A DNA stretch of 64,000 nucleotides from Siphonodentalium dalli (lineage: Eukaryota > Mollusca > Scaphopoda > Gadilida > Siphonodentaliidae), in contig CP136066.1 in NCBI GenBank assembly GCA_032622095.1, forward strand, positions 112,115,319-112,179,318, in the 5' to 3' direction. Within the stretch, counting starts at the first letter, position 1; the number at the start of each line of letters is the position of its first letter. Under the pieces are notes generated by a model. It saw nothing but the letters and a program-made list of their open reading frames with translations. It made no database searches and had not been told where the DNA came from. Positions 24,901 through 35,019 of the stretch are shown here, piece after piece. Made by a program: the position numbers and the translations under genes.

Positions 24901-27900
24901 ATATATAAGAATGACGGTGTGTGTTGTTAATTTTGATTAATATTCGTAAACATAACTACTTTGAGCAAGATTATTCTCCATTTCTATTTGATCACCATAC
25001 CGGAGTGTTTCACATCACTTTAAATATAGAAGATAATAATATAGCAATATTAATTAATAGCTTAAAGCCACATGGAAGTTTGCGCTCCAAAATATACCAA
25101 ATAATATTTGCTGAAGTCATAAAAAAAACACTTTGAACACAATGTTTGGTGTCTGAATGCTTAATGTGCCATTTGTATTCACTAAAGTTCTGGAATCGGA
25201 AACAATTAATGCACGAATATCTGGAAAAAATATATTGCCTTATCTTAAATTAACTGGAAACTATTTATCTTCATGCACTGCTTTCTCTTCGTTTTAATCA
25301 CCAAAATTATGTAGTGCTATAAATGTTTCAGAGCATCGATAGCTCTCGATTTTCTTCCAATGATCCACATATAAAATTTTTAAGCGACACACTGAATAAA
25401 AAAATTGATGCGGCACAAACAAAACAATCTAAAATTTATCAAACAATCTTAAGAAATAAAAAGTAAATTCTATGCTATATCGACATATTTGTTCGCAAAA
25501 CTTCCTCATAGGTATGTATTGAGATACCTCTAACCAAATTATGTATACATAACTTTGGGGTTCGAATGAGCCATGTCCGTTTAAAATGTAGTTGGTAATT
25601 TATATTTATGCTTGTTAAGTAGAGCAGACAGCACTCTAATTGCAACTGTAGAGCTTTATTTTCATATGGCATCACATACCGGTACATGTACACCAAATTT
25701 ATAAATATAAGATATACATGTATATCTCAATCCAAATGAAAGTGTCAATGACACTGTAGCTCAACTTAGGTAGGGGAATAATTTAATGGTTGACAGTAAA
25801 TGGAGGAATAGGAAAGGTGTTAATTGAAATGTCTAAGTAAGACAAGATGAACAGCCCGCGCCAAAGGATTGTCATGCAAAGAGTAAAATCCAAGATGGCT
25901 GCTGGCGGCCATGTTTTTGGCCAAACGACCCCAAAAGGACTCGTTCCCATCTACATGTCAATATTAACATTCATGACAAAATTAATGAAGATCCGACCAA
26001 AGCTACGACCTGTAGCCCACGCCAAAGGATATAGTCATGCAAAGAGTAAAATTCAAGATGGCTGCTGGCGGCCATGTTTTTTGGCCGAACGACCCCAAAC
26101 TGACTCGTTCCCATTTACATGTCAATATTAACATTCATGACAAAATTAATGATGATCAGACGAATAGTACGACCTGTAGCCCGCGCCAATGGATTTAATT
26201 TTGAAATCCAAGATAGCCGCCAGCGGCCATGTTTTTTGGCCGAATGACCCCAAAAAGGACTCGTTCCCATATACATGCCATTGTTAACATCCATGACAAA
26301 TTTCATCAAGATCCGACCAAAGCTACGACATGTAGCCCGCGCCAAAGGATTTAGTCATGCAAAGAGTAAAATCCAATATGGCTGCTGGCGGCCATGTTTT
26401 TGGCCGAATGACCCCAAAATTACCTGTTCCCATCTACATGTCAATATTAACATCCATGACAAATTTCATGATGATCAGACGATAGTACGACCTGTAGCCC
26501 GCGCCAATGGATTTAATTTTGAAATCCAAGATGTCCGCCAGCGGCCATGTTTTTTGGCCGAATGACCCCAAAATGACTCGTTCCCATCTACATGTCAATG
26601 TCAACAGCCATGACAGATCTCATAATGATCTGACCAAAGGTACGACCTGTATCCTGTGCCAAAGGATTTAGTCATGCAAAGAGTAAAATCTAAGATGGCT
26701 GCTGGCGGCCATGTTTTTCTGCCAAATGACCCCAAAATGACTCGTTCCCATCTACATGTCATTCTTAACATTCATGACAAATTTCATGAAGATCCGGCCA
26801 AAGCTACGACCTGTAGCCCGCGCCAAAGGATTTAGTCATGCAAAGAGTAAAATCCAAGATGGCTGCTGGCGGCCATGTTTGTTGGCCGAAAGACCCCAAA
26901 ATGACTCGTTCCCATCTACATGTCAATGTCAACAGCCATGACAGATCTCATAATGATCTGACCAAAGGTACGACCTGTAGCCTGTGCCAAAGGATTTAGT
27001 CATGCAAAGAGTAAAATCTAAGATGGCTGCTGGCGGCCATGTTTTTCGGCCGAATGACCCCAAAATGACTCGTTCCCATCTACATGTCATTCTTAACATC
27101 CATGACAAATTTCATGAAGATCCGACCAAAGCTACGACCTGTAGCCCGCGCCAAAGGATTTAGTCATGCAAAGAATAAAATCCAAGATGGCTGCTGGTGG
27201 CCATGTTTGTTGGCCGAACGACCCCAAAATGACTCGTTCCCATCTACATGTCAATATTAACATCCATGACAAGTTTCATGATGATCAGACGAATAGTACG
27301 ACCTGTAGCCTGCGCCAATGGATTTAATTTTGAAATCCAAGATGGCTGCCAGCTGCCATGTTTTTTGGCCGAATGACCCAAAAATGACTCGTTCCCATCT
27401 ACATGTCAATGTCAACAGCCATGACAGATCTCATAATGATCGGATCAAAGGTACGACCTGTAGCCTGTGCCAAAGGATTTAGTCATGCAAAGAGTAAAAT
27501 CTAAGATGGCTGCTGACGGCCATGTTTTTTGGCCAAACGACCCCAAAAGGACTCGTTCCCATCTACATGTCATTGTTAACATCCATGACAAATTTCATGA
27601 AGATCCGACCAAAGCTACGACCTGTAGCCCGCGCCAAAGGATATAGTCATGCAAAGAGTAAAATTCAAGATGGCTGCTGGCGGCCATGTTTTTTGGCCGA
27701 ACGACCCCAAACTGACTCGTTCCCATTTACATGTCAATATTAACATTCATGACAAAATTAATGATGATCAGACGAATAGTACGACCTGTAGCCTGTGCCA
27801 ATGGATTTAATTTTGAAATCCAAGATAGCCGCCAGCGGCCATGTTTTTTGGCCGAATGACCCCAAAAGGACTCGTTCCCATCTACATGCCATTGTTAACA

Positions 27901-30900
27901 TCCATGACAAATTTCATCAAGATCCGACCAAAGCTACGACCTGTAGCCCGCGCCAAAGGATTTAGTCATGCAAAGAGTAAAATCCAATATGGCTGCTGGC
28001 GGCCATGTTTTTGGCCGAACGACCCCAAAATGACCTGTTCCCATCTACATGTCAATATTAACATCCATGACAAATTTCATGATGATCAGACGATAATACG
28101 ACCTGTAGCCCGCGCCAATGGATTTAATTTTGAAATCCAAGATGTCCGCCAGCGGCCATGTTTTTTGGCCGAATGACCCCAAAATGACTCGTTCCCATCT
28201 ACATGTCAATGTCAACAGCCATGACAGATCTCATAATGATCTGACCAAAGGTACGACCTGTAGCCTGTGCCAAAGGATTTAGTCATGCAAAGAGTAAAAT
28301 CTAAGATGGCTGCTGGCGGCCATGTTTTTCTGCCGAATGACCCCAAAATGACTCGTTCCCATCTACATGTCTTTCTTAACATCCATGACAAATTTCATGA
28401 AGATCCGACTAAAGCTACGACCTGTAGCCCACGCCAAAGGATTTAGTCATGCAAAGAGTAAAATCCAAGATGGCTGCTGGCGGCCATGTTTGTTGGCCGA
28501 ACGACCCCAAAATGACTCGTTCCCATCTACATGTCAATGTCAACAGCCATGACAGATCTCATAATGATCTGACCAAAGGTACGACCTGTAGCCTGTGCCA
28601 AGGGATTTAGTCATGCAAAGAGTAAAATCTAAGATGGCTGCTGGCGGCCATGTTTTTCGGCCGAATGACCCCAAAATGACTCGTTCCCATCTACATGTCA
28701 TTCTTAACATCCATGACAAATTTCATGAAGATCCGACCAAAGCTACGACCTGTAGCCCGCGCCAAAGGATTTAGTCATGCAAAGAGTAAAATCCAAGATG
28801 GCTGCTGGCGGCCATGTTTGTTGGCCAAACGACCCCAAAATGACTCGTTCCCATCTACATGTCAATATTAACATCCATGACAAGTTTCATGATGATCATA
28901 CGAATAGTACGACCTGTAGCCTGCGCCAATGGATTTAATTTTGAAATCCAAGATGGCTGCCAGCTGCCATGTTTTTTGGCCGAATGACCCAAAAATGACT
29001 CGTTCCCATCTACATGTCAATGTCAACAGCCATGACAGATCTCATAATGATCGGATCAAAGGTACGACCTGTAGCCTGTGCCAAAGGATTTAGTCATGCA
29101 AAGAGTAAAATCTAAGATGGCTGCTGACGGCCATGTTTTTTGGCCAAACGACCCCAAAAGGACTCGTTCCCATCTACATGTCATTGTTAACATCCATGAC
29201 AAATTTCATGAAGATCCGACCAAAGCTACGACCTGTAGCCCGCGCCAAAGGATATAGTCATGCAAAGAGTAAAATTCAAGATGGCTGCTGGCGGCCATGT
29301 TTTTTGGCCGAACGACCCCAAACTGACTCGTTCCCATTTACATGTCAATATTAACATTCATGACAAAATTAATGATGATCAGACGAATAGTACGACCTGT
29401 AGCCCGTGCCAATGGATTTAATTTTGAAATCCAAGATAGCCGCCAGCGGCCATCTTTTTTGGCCGAATGACCCCAAAAGGACTCGTTCCCATCTACATGC
29501 CATTGTTAACATCCATGACAAATTTCATCAAGATCCGACCAAAGCTACGACCTGTAGCCCGCGCCAAAGGATTTAGTCATGCAAAGAGTAAAATCCAATA
29601 TGGCTGCTGGCGGCCATGTTTTTGGCCGAACGACCCCAAAATGACCTGTTCCCATCTACATGTCAATATTAACATCCATGACAAATTTCATGATGATCAG
29701 ACGATAATACGACCTGTAGCCCGCGCCAATGGATTTAATTTTGAAATCCAAGATGTCCGCCAGCGGCCATGTTTTTTGGCCAAATGACCCCAAAATGACT
29801 CGTTCCCATCTACATGTCAATGTCAACAGCCATGAAGATCTCATAATGATCTGACCAAAGGTACGACCTGTAGCCTGTGCCAAAGGATTTAGTCATGCAA
29901 AGAGTAAAATCTAAGATGGCTGCTGGCGGCCATGTTTTTCTGCCGAATGACCCCAAAATGACTCGTTCCCATCTACATGTCAATATTAACATCCATGACA
30001 AGTTTCATGATGATCAGACGAATAGTACGACCTGTAGCCTGCGCCAATGGATTTAATTTTGAAATCCAAGATGGCTGCCAGCGGCCATGTTTTTTGGCTG
30101 AATGACCCAAAAATGACTCGTTCCCATCTACATGTCAATGTCAACAGCCATGACAAATCTCATAATGATCGGACCAAAGGTACGACCTGTAGCCTGTGCC
30201 AAAAGATTTAGTCATGCAAAGAGTAAAATATAAAATGGCTGCTGGCTAGTGTTGAAACGATTAGCGTTTTTATGGAATCGACTAGTCGCCAGAGGTAATC
30301 GACTACTAGTCGACTAGTCGGACCCCTTCTAAGAGTTCCAGTTTCTATGCCCATATGACGTATAAAAAGGGCCATGTGCAGTTTTGAGTATCCAACTCTT
30401 CGTTTCAGAACGTTAAAACAGAAAGCACGTGAACTATATAATCTCCCGTTTTGCCCGTAAGTCTCCCAATTTGATGTCTTAAACCAGGCTCTCCTGCAAC
30501 CTCCATATAATCTCATGGTTTGGGGAATGCAGGTAATAAAACATTTTATATAAACAAAATTGTCGCCGGTAACCAGGAAATAAATAGGCAAGTCTCGTTA
30601 GTAAGTCTCGCTAACGAGATGTCTGGTGTGTTCTATTGTCTCTCTGAATTGGCGCCTCATGTCGCGGGGTGGGGGGGCGGTATGGGTATTAGAATGATCT
30701 AGGATCTATTCAGTTACTGAGTTGACTTTACCAGCTTGACATGTTGCGAATTATGTTTTGTATATCATTGAAGCCATTTTGTTGCATCATTACTCTAGAA
30801 GTTTTCACTGGTCAATTGTTCCCATTGAACTAGACAGTGTTCGGTCGGCAGCGACACTTTGTGTCTTTGATGATCAACATAAAAGAAACCGCGCATACCG

Positions 30901-33900
30901 GTACATGTGCATACATTGGGTTCAGTTCAGGTCATGGAGTTCACCGCTCGTGCATGACTGGCAGTGGCATCATTAAGATTCAATAATAAGATTTATTTCG
31001 TATTCAATATAATTATAATATATATATATCAACAGGACCCCACAAAAAGTTTAACTTGCAAGGGCAGGGCCCTTATGCTTGTATAATGATACAGTGTTAT
31101 GTGTACGTATATTGGGTTAAAGGAACAATGCAATAAGCTCTAAGAAGTTAATATGTATTAACTGTTACAGATTACGTGATAATATTGCCATGCAATGGCA
31201 CTGCTGTCATGATAGCACTTAGGTAGTGCTTTTTCTCGACTAGTCGACTAGCATATTTCGGGATCGACTAATTTAATAATCGCGTCGATTTCGACTAATC
31301 GATTAATCGTTTCAACACTACTGCTGGCGGCCATGTTTTTTGGCCGAATGACCCCAAAAGGACTCGTTCCCATCTACATGTCATTCTTAACATCCATGAC
31401 AAATTTCATGAAGATCCGACCAAAGCTACGACCTGTAGCCCGGGCCAAAGGATTTAGTCATGCAAAGAATAAAATCCAAGATGGCTGCTGGCGGCATGTT
31501 TTTTGGCCGAACGACCCCAAAATGAATCGTTCCCATCTACATGTCAATATTAACATCCATGACAAATTTCATGATGATCAGACGAACAGTACGACCTGTA
31601 GACTGCGCCAATGGATTTAATTTTGAAATCCAAGATGGCCGCTAGGGGCCATGTTTTTTGGCCGAATGACCTCAAAATGACTCGTTCCCATCTACATGTC
31701 AATGTCAACATTCAAGACAAATTTCATAAAGATCAGACCAAAGGTACAACCTGTAGCCCGCACCAAAGGAAATTGTTGATGGACACACAGACGCCAACCC
31801 ATGCCAATAACTCAAACTTACAAAGTAAGTTGAACTAATAAATTCAACTTATCATTCGGAAACCAATAAACAGATAAACAAATAAACAGACATGAGAGTC
31901 ACAAAAACAATGGCAGATGACAGCTTAGATAGCAATGTTCATTCACAAAGAATTTGTATCTACATGTACTGTCAGATGAAAATCTATCATGATTAAATTA
32001 TTTGTTAACTTCCATGTTGCCAAATTTCGCACTATATATTTGAATACTAAAAGTACTAGTACAACAGTGTACAATAAAGGTTTCAAGACAATGAGTGGGT
32101 TTATTTAAAAATTATACAACACACCCAGTATATTTACAAATGTGTTCACTTACTGGTATTATATTGATAATTTCATCAACAATTTCAACAAGGGCATGGT
32201 TTCTTGACACTCGTTTGTCAGCAACCTGGAATACAGATCATAATACACAATTAAATTAACCTCTGGACATAACGCATCATTTTCCAAGCTATTGATGTTC
32301 TGATCATTGGAATCGAACCTACAGCTAGCTATTTAATGAAAACTAAAATGCCGCTTGGCCACAGAGTTATCTGATGGTGGCTTCATTTGGAGTGGAGGTT
32401 ATATAGAATTATATTAATATATGGAATAAACACTTGTGCATTGTCTTATAACTGAGCTGCATACAAATAACCAAATCTGGAAAACTCTTAAATGTCGAAA
32501 TATAACATTTATTTAAGAATACAGATTCGGACAAAGATGCTTCCAAGGATGTACTTTGTAATTCAATGTCGAAAAATGGCAATAACTCCGCCAAAATGAC
32601 AAAGTTCCAGCGGACGGAAGGATGAGGGTCAATACTATAGTCCTCCAATGAATTGTCAGGGGGCAGAAAGCCTATTTAAAGAGCAATAACTCCACCAAAT
32701 TGACTCCGGCTGAAAAGGATGACATACATGTATGTGCCAAGTTTTAAAAAAATTTACTGGAAAATGACGGAATACAGGCTCGGACAAAAGATGCGTCCCA
32801 GTATTATGATGCTACATGTATGTCGAAAAAGGACAATAACTCTGCCGATTACACTAAAAATCGCATACCTGTGCAGGTTCCATGCTGGTAGACATCTGTG
32901 CCAAGTTCATAAAAAATTGACTGGAAAATGACGGAATACAGACTCGGATAAAAGATGTGTCTCAAGATGTACGATTCTATGTGCAAAAAGGGCAATAACT
33001 CTGCCAAAATAAGTCCAACCGAACTCAATATCGCAAGTGCACAGGTTCCCATGCTGGTGGATATATGTGCAAAGTTTAAAAAACATTGAACTGAAAATGA
33101 CAGAAGACAGACTTGACAAAAGTTCTGGAAGGATGGACGGACACACGGACGAGGGTCACTACTATAGTCCTCCGACGGAATGTCGTGGGGACAAAAAATG
33201 GTACTGTAACAGTGTAAAACAAAGTTTAATATTATGATGTTAATTTGTCTTATGGCTATAGTTGAGCATGTCATTGCACATACTCCTGGTACTAGTAACA
33301 GGATATCTTGCAAAAACAAGTCAATGAGTTTGTAGGCGTGATAGTATTACACAACTAATGAAATACAATTTAAACTGTTTTTTTTTTTTGGTGATATGGC
33401 CGTAATCGATAGATGTGTGTAAATCACATTAAAAATGTAGCTCAATTGGGCTATGAATGTATGATAGACAAAATGAGCTACGTAGCCCATTTTGGATTGT
33501 GCCCAATCTGTCTCTGTACTGGATCCGGGCCCACTCGTCCCAGGGCCAACTCGGTCCAGGCAGTTTTTGGGGCGAGCTGGCCCAGCTTTCAGGGCCGAGT
33601 TGGCCCAGGTATTAAATTTGTGTTAAGTTTGTATTAAGTTAATATATTAATTTCTTAAGTTCAGATGATGATATATTTCAGAGTTATGTCCATCAATTTT
33701 GACATTTAGATTACTTTAGGCACGTTTGTTTGCAAAGATAATAGCCAGTATATCACATTAGTCGGTTTGAACGACAAACCGGCAGATTCATAAAGAACAC
33801 TATTTAATGAACTGTTTTCACATTCTGAATATTAAAGATTCTCTTATTCTCTGAATTCATCTCACTATCTCTGGCTGTAGGGAAACCCATTCCTATCAAA

Positions 33901-35019
33901 ACAATAGAAGCAGGTTGTTTACACAGTAACCAGTCGACTAATCACACCTCACACTTCAGAGGGTGAGATGGCTTCAGAACGTGTGATAGATAATCACTTT
34001 CATATGCCGACCACATACAGTATATAAGCAGTGCAATTATTATCTGACATCATAACCACAAAGATGTTCCGTGACATTTTACAAGCTGATGCCTCTATTG
34101 ATGCACGAAGCATCAATCGTAGAATTGAACGTCCTAGCCGTCGACCTTGAAACCGACAGCCGGACACTCACAAAGCAAAGTGCATTAGAGACCTATGGGA
34201 TTCGTACACAGCCGATACACCAGAACTGACCACAGGCGCATTCCTAAAGAAATGTGCTTCATTATATTTGAAGAAGAATGCATCTTTGAGGAGCGGGGGG
34301 CCAACTGACTGTGGAGAATTCATTCGCCGTAATTCGTCATATTCATTCGTCATAATCATTCATCATATATATATATTCATTCGTCATATTCATTCCGTCA
34401 TATTCGTTCGTCAAATTTAGTCGTCGTAATTTTTCATATTCATATATTTTTCAAGTTCATGTTATATATATAAATGTTCTTATGTTTTTATTCTTGTTAT
34501 CAGCGAAATAAATAGTTATCACTACTACCCAACTATCCAATCTATCTCCTGACAACCCTTAGGCTTAGAGAGAGAGAGAGAAGGGGGGGGGGGGGGGGGG
34601 GGGTGAGAGAGGGAGAGAGAGAGAAAACAAGCAAAAAGACACCAAAGAAAACAATTTAAATAAGACATTATCCTTTAGACCGAGTTGGCCGGGGCGAGTT
34701 GGCCCAGGTCAACTGGACCGAGTTGGCCCTGGGACGAGCTGGCCCGTTTCCTCTGTATACTACACATTTGGCCTCAGCAGATCTCTCGCTTTCATGAACG
34801 AATAATATTAGATGATAATGTTCTCGATTTTCATTTCTAAAATGCACCAGCCACCGATTTGGCAACTTAAAACTTAATAAAAGTATAAATTATTAAGTAG
34901 ATAATATTAATAGATTACAAATTTACCTGTAGAAACGGTCCTCTACCAACAACAGTTTCTCCTGATGTCAGCCTCACAGAATCACCTCTGTCAATATTCT
35001 TGAGAGTAGCGATGAACAT
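15809..35019 (-). CDS. APLF: APLF-like DNA repair factor (FHA domain plus Ku-binding motif), gene span
   Basis: Aprataxin-and-PNK-like factor is a nuclear scaffold of non-homologous end joining. Its FHA domain binds phosphorylated XRCC1/XRCC4 and a short motif binds Ku. Exons on the minus strand: 34927-35019, 32154-32225, 24443-24597, tentatively 20037-20076 and 19969-19990, then 17367-17419 and 15817-15991, or to 15809 if read through. Visible motifs are GETVVGRGP, DKRVSRNHALVEI, NPLFYKKK, GDQIGLLPDALWYEV and RKLPNWM, in the order found in APLF. The phases of the listed exons join into one frame of about 205 codons. The C-terminal PBZ zinc fingers and acidic tail of vertebrate APLF were not found; they may lie left of the window or be absent. 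The FHA exons and the Ku motif are certain as coding; the two small middle exons are inferred. Confidence 0.85.
16000..17366. other. APLF-like intron; hAT end fragment at about 16960-17097
   Basis: TTCGCAGGGCCCTA at 17084-17097 equals the right end of the hAT-like element at 19,582, preceded by similar GATTCGATTCGAGATTC text, so this is probably a truncated copy. A G run sits at 17,108-17,119. Nothing coding recognised. Confidence 0.5.
17367..17419 (-). CDS. APLF: APLF-like linker exon
   Basis: This 53-base exon is entered in phase 1 and left in phase 0. It reads (G)PKDVVANGSTKKDPSTQ, continuing into KRDQVTPEK of the next exon. The acceptor is AATTTTAG and the donor CACAG|GTAGGT. The other two frames either stop or destroy the downstream Ku-binding motif. 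A hAT-like element ends about 85 bases upstream of it in the same intron. Confidence 0.72.
17513..19582. mobile_element. hAT-like non-autonomous element with 8-bp target duplication
   Basis: Inverted ends TAGGGCCCTGCGAACC and GGTTCGCAGGGCCCTA are perfect, and CTTGAGAG flanks both sides (17505-17512 and 19583-19590). Subterminal GGTTCGGTTCG repeats lie near both ends. 2,070 bp; no transposase recognised inside. In the APLF-like intron, about 85 bases from the 17.4 kb exon. Confidence 0.92.
19820..19965. mobile_element. fragment of a repeat rich in GTAATGCATTAC
   Basis: GTAATG and its complement recur many times, ending ATGTACCCATCCCTG, which looks like one hAT-type end (CAGGGATGG inward). The other end was not found. 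It ends just beside the tentative microexon. Confidence 0.4.
19969..19990 (-). CDS. APLF: APLF-like microexon, tentative
   Basis: A 22-base segment ends in AAAG|GTATGT and is preceded by CAAAAG. In phase 0 it reads LDTDIGK plus one base, which joins the next exon as GPKDVV in the frame that leads to the Ku-binding motif. The intron to the preceding exon would be only 46 bases and its acceptor has a weak pyrimidine tract. The main argument is that its length repairs the phase exactly. Confidence 0.35.
20037..20076 (-). CDS. APLF: APLF-like exon 4, tentative
   Basis: This 40-base segment has a strong pyrimidine tract and acceptor (CTATCCTATTGTCAG) and a perfect donor (TTTG|GTAAGT). Entered in phase 2 from exon 3 it reads NICFIGQPPLLNL and leaves in phase 0. 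There is no homology support, because the region after the FHA domain is a poorly conserved linker. It is kept because its splice sites are very good and it lies between the two certain exons. Confidence 0.5.
20321..21148. mobile_element. TTAA-flanked MITE (TTAAAGGGGAAGG type)
   Basis: Perfect 17-bp inverted ends TTAAAGGGGAAGGAAAC and GTTTCCTTCCCCTTTAA enclose 828 bp. TTAA at both ends fits a piggyBac-like target. In the APLF-like intron. Confidence 0.88.
21149..22139. other. APLF-like intron, nothing recognised
   Basis: AT-rich unique sequence without element ends or splice-supported exons. Confidence 0.4.
22140..24227 (+). mobile_element. tandem-array mobile element, copy 2
   Basis: Left end AAAGTGTCAATGACACTGTA; array of 155-165 bp units at 22,290-23,475; right end CGGACGGACGCCAACCC then the hairpin AACTTGACTTTGTCAAGTTGA ending GAGCTAA at 24,227. 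Between array and tail lies another tail-like module at 23,605-23,672 (ACGGACGGACGGACGG then AGTCCTCCGAAAATTTCG). Confidence 0.72.
24228..25733. other. APLF-like intron around exon 3, otherwise nothing recognised
   Basis: Apart from exon 3 (24443-24597) this stretch is AT-rich and unique by eye. Open frames present show no recognisable motif. Confidence 0.4.
24443..24597 (-). CDS. APLF: APLF-like exon 3 (FHA end)
   Basis: The exon is 155 bases, entered in phase 0, and encodes KANNPLFYKKKG..., then HNGDQIGLLPDALWYEV, the last FHA strands. The acceptor is TTACAG and the donor AGAG|GTGAGT, leaving phase 2. Joining it straight to the 17.4 kb exon gives an immediate stop, so at least one further exon must lie between. 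Confidence 0.87.
25880..30238 (+). repeat. higher-order tandem repeat, period ~1,611 bp of ~161-bp units
   Basis: Units alternate between two types (about 164 and 155 bp). Blocks of ten recur almost without change: the ATTCAAGATGGC variant is at 26,051, 27,663 and 29,274; the GTCATTCTTAAC variants and the short TTTTTGGCCGAACG variants keep the same offsets. Confidence 0.88.
30247..31320. mobile_element. hAT-like element nested in the array, 8-bp target duplication
   Basis: Ends TAGTGTTGAAACGATTA and TAATCGTTTCAACACTA are inverted; CTGCTGGC is duplicated at 30239-30246 and 31321-31328, splitting one array unit. Subterminal CGACTAGTCGACTAG repeats lie on both sides. 1,074 bp, no transposase recognised. 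Confidence 0.93.
31839..32399. other. APLF-like introns around exon 2
   Basis: Only exon 2 (32154-32225) is recognised here. Confidence 0.5.
32154..32225 (-). CDS. APLF: APLF-like exon 2 (FHA core)
   Basis: Exactly 72 bases encode 24 residues beginning VADKRVSRNHALVEI, the FHA S-R-x-H signature. The acceptor reads TATTCCAG and the donor CCA|GTAAGT. Phase is 0 on both sides, so it joins exon 1 directly. Confidence 0.88.
32400..33200 (+). mobile_element. repeat with ~157-bp units, ACGG tail and hairpin
   Basis: GCAATAACTC-like phrases recur near 32,676, 32,833 and 32,990, each with GTGCCAAGTT and GGAAAATGACGGAATACAG. Tail GGACGGACACACGGACGAGG, then hairpin AGTCCTCCGACGGAATGTCG with GGGGAC to 33,192. 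A shorter tail copy is at 32,612-32,665. In APLF-like intron 1. Confidence 0.65.
33519..34750. mobile_element. DNA transposon-like element with ~35-bp inverted ends
   Basis: CTCGTCCCAGGGCCAACTCG at the left equals the complement of the right end, and the pairing extends to GGTCCAG. Extra copies of GGCCGAGTTGGCCCAGG lie just inside both ends. CTCTGTA flanks both sides (33512 and 34751). Inside are ATTCGTCATATTC tandem repeats (34,320-34,440) and a GA/G18 microsatellite (34,569-34,624). Superfamily not identified. Confidence 0.75.
34569..34624 (+). repeat. GA and poly-G microsatellite
   Basis: GAGAGAGAGAGAGAA, then about 20 G, then GAGAGAGGGAGAGAGAGAG. Confidence 0.9.
34927..35019 (-). CDS. 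APLF: APLF-like exon 1 (FHA start)
   Basis: This exon encodes 31 residues, starting MFIATLKNIDRG and ending SGETVVGRGPFLQ. It matches the first FHA strands of APLF, including the phosphate-contacting GRG. The ATG at 35019 is the first in frame after a TGA 12-15 bases upstream. The donor reads CAG|GTAAAT, phase 0. An upstream non-coding exon cannot be excluded. Confidence 0.88.

Larger units (their letters stand above)
25734..31838 (+). mobile_element. tandem-array mobile element, copy 3 (largest)
   Basis: Left end AAAGTGTCAATGACACTGTA at 25,740. About 27 units to 30,238, a nested hAT-like element at 30,247-31,320, three more units, then a tail of AGACGCCAACCCATGCC and the decayed hairpin AACTTACAAAGTAAGTT. 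Located in the APLF-like intron between exons 2 and 3. Confidence 0.8.

Noticed and set aside
25847-29883. Many 60-110-codon open frames on both strands over the tandem arrays
   Set aside because: They repeat with the array period, occur on both strands and have no start or splice logic; they are by-products of the repeat unit.
30208-30591. 127-codon open frame in the hAT-like element as a transposase
   Set aside because: No hAT transposase motif is visible and it extends past the element end into the array.
34055-34360. Possible retroviral-type capsid remnant in the 33.5-34.75 kb element
   Set aside because: Short readable stretch (ADASIDARSINRRIERPS) stops quickly and matches no family I can name.
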